Shown one piece after another: positions 5,633 to 7,107 of a DNA stretch of 7,107 nt. Under the pieces are notes generated by a model. That model was given only the letters and a program-made list of their open reading frames with translations. It was not told where the DNA came from and did no database searches. Numbering within the stretch: position 1 is the stretch's first letter; every line of letters begins with the position of its first letter. The translations under genes were made by a program, and so were the position numbers. This DNA is from Shewanella sp. GTDB lineage: Bacteria; Pseudomonadota; Gammaproteobacteria; Enterobacterales; Shewanellaceae. Location: contig SDWK01000474.1 of NCBI GenBank assembly GCA_004195335.1, forward strand, positions 1 through 7,107, in the 5' to 3' direction.

Positions 5633-5709
5633 GTTGATGGCAGGAGAAATGTGAGTGACGAAAAGTCTATGGCACTGACTCCCGGTTGGACATGACAACT
5701 GTCGAAAAC

Positions 5710-5727
5710 AAATCTGTCCCCTTTTTT
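5710..5727. repeat. AAATCTGTCCCC motif, possible REP/RAYT-type footprint
   Basis: AAATCTGTCCCC followed by a T-run lies in the 190-bp gap between the HNH and Nudix genes. Similar motifs occur in gaps at 152-163 (AGATCTGTCCCT) and 3818-3829 (AGATCTGTGCCT). In many proteobacteria such GGGACAGATTT-type words flank small elements moved by REP-associated tyrosine transposases. No transposase or full element is seen here, so this is at most a remnant. The rest of the gap 5633-5822 holds no gene or clear terminator. Confidence 0.25.
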
Positions 5728-5822
5728 CTCAAGCCCCATTGTCTTTTAAAGATGGAAAACCAAGATTGTATTCATTGAAGGATTCCAGCTGTGAAAAGTT
5801 TCCTCAAGAAAAATGGTGGGCA

Positions 5823-6233
5823 ATGAAAAACCTTCAAGTGTCTTGTGCCATCATTGAACAGACCGGATTGGTACTCGTCGCGCAACGAAGTGAGACAATG
5901 AGTATGCCACTCAAGTGGGAATTTCCAGGCGGTAAACTTGACCTTCACGAAAATGCAGCAGATTGTCTTGTTCGAGAAATTAAAGAGGAATTAGGCGTTG
6001 ATATCAACATCCTATCTGCCCAACCCCCCGCTGATTGGCAGTATTCAACTTTTGCCATCACCCTTTACCCTTTCGTGTGCAACCTCGGTCTTGGTAAAAT
6101 TTCACTTGCCGAACACAAGACTATTTCCTGGGTTAAGCCTGTTGATCTTCTTGACCTCGATTGGGCTGAGGCTGATATTCCGGTAGTTCAAAACTATCTA
6201 GCCTCTCTCCCTGGTGGTGAATATGTCAAGTAA
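5823..6233 (+). CDS. MutT-type Nudix hydrolase
   Basis: A 136-aa Nudix protein. I start it at ATG 5823 because MKNLQVSCAIIEQTG is the usual MutT-like opening; the frame runs back to 5739 but those residues look non-homologous. The ribosome site (GGTGGG) is weak. The Nudix box is complete: G37, then E43, then R51-E52, E55-E56, G58 and V59, fitting Gx5Ex7REUxEExGU. Just before it, QRS and KWEFPGGK are typical of 8-oxo-dGTP diphosphatases and related (d)NTP pyrophosphohydrolases. It would hydrolyse a nucleoside triphosphate or derivative to the monophosphate and pyrophosphate in the cytoplasm with Mg2+. Its end overlaps the start of the PLD-helicase-type gene by 11 bp, so the two are probably translated together. 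In that setting it may clean or remodel the nucleotide pool for a DNA-processing or defence function rather than simple housekeeping. Confidence 0.92.
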   Translation: MKNLQVSCAIIEQTGLVLVAQRSETMSMPLKWEFPGGKLDLHENAADCLVREIKEELGVDINILSAQPPADWQYSTFAITLYPFVCNLGLGKISLAEHKTISWVKPVDLLDLDWAEADIPVVQNYLASLPGGEYVK

Positions 6234-7107
6234 GCTGACGCCTGGTATCTATGAGGCTCTGCTCTCAGAGAACATTCAAGAGTTGCTTACGCAGCATCCT
6301 GAATTACGCACAGTTTTCGGAAAAATCGATACCGAGGAACAGCCGTCCCGGTATGCCGCGTTTGTAGCAAAAGTGCTAGAACAAGCTCTTCGCGAAGAAT
6401 CAGATCCAGAGAAACGCTTAGCTCTTTGTAATCAGGTTCTTGAACATGTCTGCCTGGACCCGCGAAGAAATCATCTTGAAAAACATCGTTTAGTTGCAGA
6501 CCCGAAACCAATCCTGCTTGAAATCACACCACCTCATTACGGATCACAAGGCATACCGCGGCCACATACATCGATAGGTGAAAGCAGTCTCTTTACCGGC
6601 TCGCCCCAGGAGCCTCAACTCGCCCATGAGTTACTGGAAGAGATGCGTTCAGCCGATGGTGTCGATATCCTCGTCTCATTTATAAAATGGTCTGGGTTGC
6701 GTCTGCTGATGCCGGCTTTTGAGGACTTGCGTGACCGGCATGTGCCGGTACGACTAATCACGACTTCTTACATGGGGGCCTCTGATGCCCCGGCCGTAGA
6801 GTGGTTGGCGCACATGCCAAATGTGGAGGTACGGGTTTCCTACGACACTGAGCGTACCCGGTTGCACGCCAAGGCTTATCACTTTAAGCGGCACAGTGGA
6901 TTTTCAACCGCTTACATCGGTTCGGCCAACATGTCCCAAGCGGCCATTACCAGTGGCCTGGAATGGAATCTCAAGGTCACGACCCAGGACATGGGACATA
7001 TTCTCGAAAAGTTTTCAGTTGAGTTTGAAACCTACTGGAACAGCCGTGAGTTTGTATTCTTTGATTCGGAAAGTCCGGAACTGTTTCGTGCCGCGATTGA
7101 TCGGGCA
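6223..7107 (+). CDS. N-terminal part of PLD-domain protein, probably PLD-helicase-DUF3427 type (truncated by window)
   Basis: ATG 6223 overlaps the end of the Nudix gene and has a GGTGGTGA stretch (6213-6220) just before it. The frame is open to the right edge, giving 295 residues. Residues 1-130 are a helical leader region. From about 133 a phospholipase D-like domain follows: DILVSFIKWSGLRLL (148-162), VPVRLITTSYMGASD (174-188), then the HKD-type motif TRLHAKAYHF with H215 and K217, and AYIGSANMSQAAITSGLEWN (230-249). The usual Asp of HKD is not obvious, as in many such helicase-linked PLDs where GSxNxS positions complete the site. Proteins with this start normally continue into an SF2 DEAD/DEAH helicase and a DUF3427 domain; that part is outside the window and is inferred. 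Expected role is ATP-driven DNA processing with PLD-type phosphodiester cleavage, plausibly in defence. It is a probable operon partner of the Nudix enzyme. Confidence 0.88.
   Translation, partial: MSSKLTPGIYEALLSENIQELLTQHPELRTVFGKIDTEEQPSRYAAFVAKVLEQALREESDPEKRLALCNQVLEHVCLDPRRNHLEKHRLVADPKPILLEITPPHYGSQGIPRPHTSIGESSLFTGSPQEPQLAHELLEEMRSADGVDILVSFIKWSGLRLLMPAFEDLRDRHVPVRLITTSYMGASDAPAVEWLAHMPNVEVRVSYDTERTRLHAKAYHFKRHSGFSTAYIGSANMSQAAITSGLEWNLKVTTQDMGHILEKFSVEFETYWNSREFVFFDSESPELFRAAIDRA

Noticed and set aside
5183..5739. Two long minus-strand frames (171 and 150 aa) across the HNH gene
   Set aside because: They are antisense to clear HNH codons, lack recognisable domains and arise from the GC-richer composition.
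5739..5822. 28-residue N-terminal extension of the Nudix protein
   Set aside because: The upstream residues do not look like a MutT N-terminus, while ATG 5823 gives the standard opening of the family; no good ribosome site was seen for the longer start.
1..7107. Dnd/Ssp phosphorothioation system, CRISPR array, tRNA genes, intact IS element
   Set aside because: No corresponding proteins, regularly spaced repeats, cloverleaf sequences or transposase were found in this window.

Overview
The window looks like part of an accessory or defence island from a Gram-negative, proteobacterium-like genome (Gammaproteobacteria or Desulfobacterota would fit). The grounds are Shine-Dalgarno-led genes, a mid GC content that varies from gene to gene, and protein families typical of proteobacterial islands. 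No rRNA, tRNA, CRISPR array, integrase or intact transposase is visible. All well-supported genes lie on the + strand.

Layout: (1) the C-terminal 49 codons of an unidentified gene (2-151); (2) a 129-aa conserved-looking protein of unknown function (226-615); (3) an AT-rich 309-aa protein with a PD-(D/E)XK nuclease signature (753-1682), closed by an intrinsic terminator; (4) an Nmad3-family protein (1804-2640); (5) about 450 bp with no convincing gene; (6) an Nmad2-family protein (3090-3710); (7) about 800 bp of apparently decayed, non-coding sequence; (8) a promoter, a leader with an intrinsic terminator, and a phosphorothioate-reader-type HNH endonuclease with an SBD-like N-terminus (4652-5632); (9) a MutT-type Nudix hydrolase (5823-6233) that overlaps by 11 bp (10) the N-terminal 295 residues of a PLD-domain protein of the kind usually followed by an SF2 helicase and DUF3427 (6223-end, cut by the window edge).

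How the parts may work together (inference): the window holds two candidate nucleases (PD-(D/E)XK and HNH), a PLD-type putative nuclease, two proteins of families named for association with nucleotide modification, and a nucleotide-pool hydrolase. This fits a cluster of defence modules that discriminate DNA by its modification state. No base- or backbone-modifying enzyme, such as a methyltransferase or Dnd/Ssp protein, is present in the window, so the modification being sensed cannot be named. Two observations stand out most. The Nmad3 and Nmad2 neighbours share three ordered sequence blocks, as if they were diverged relatives. The HNH gene has a good promoter but an intrinsic terminator ending only 17 nt before its start codon, which suggests attenuation or a small RNA.
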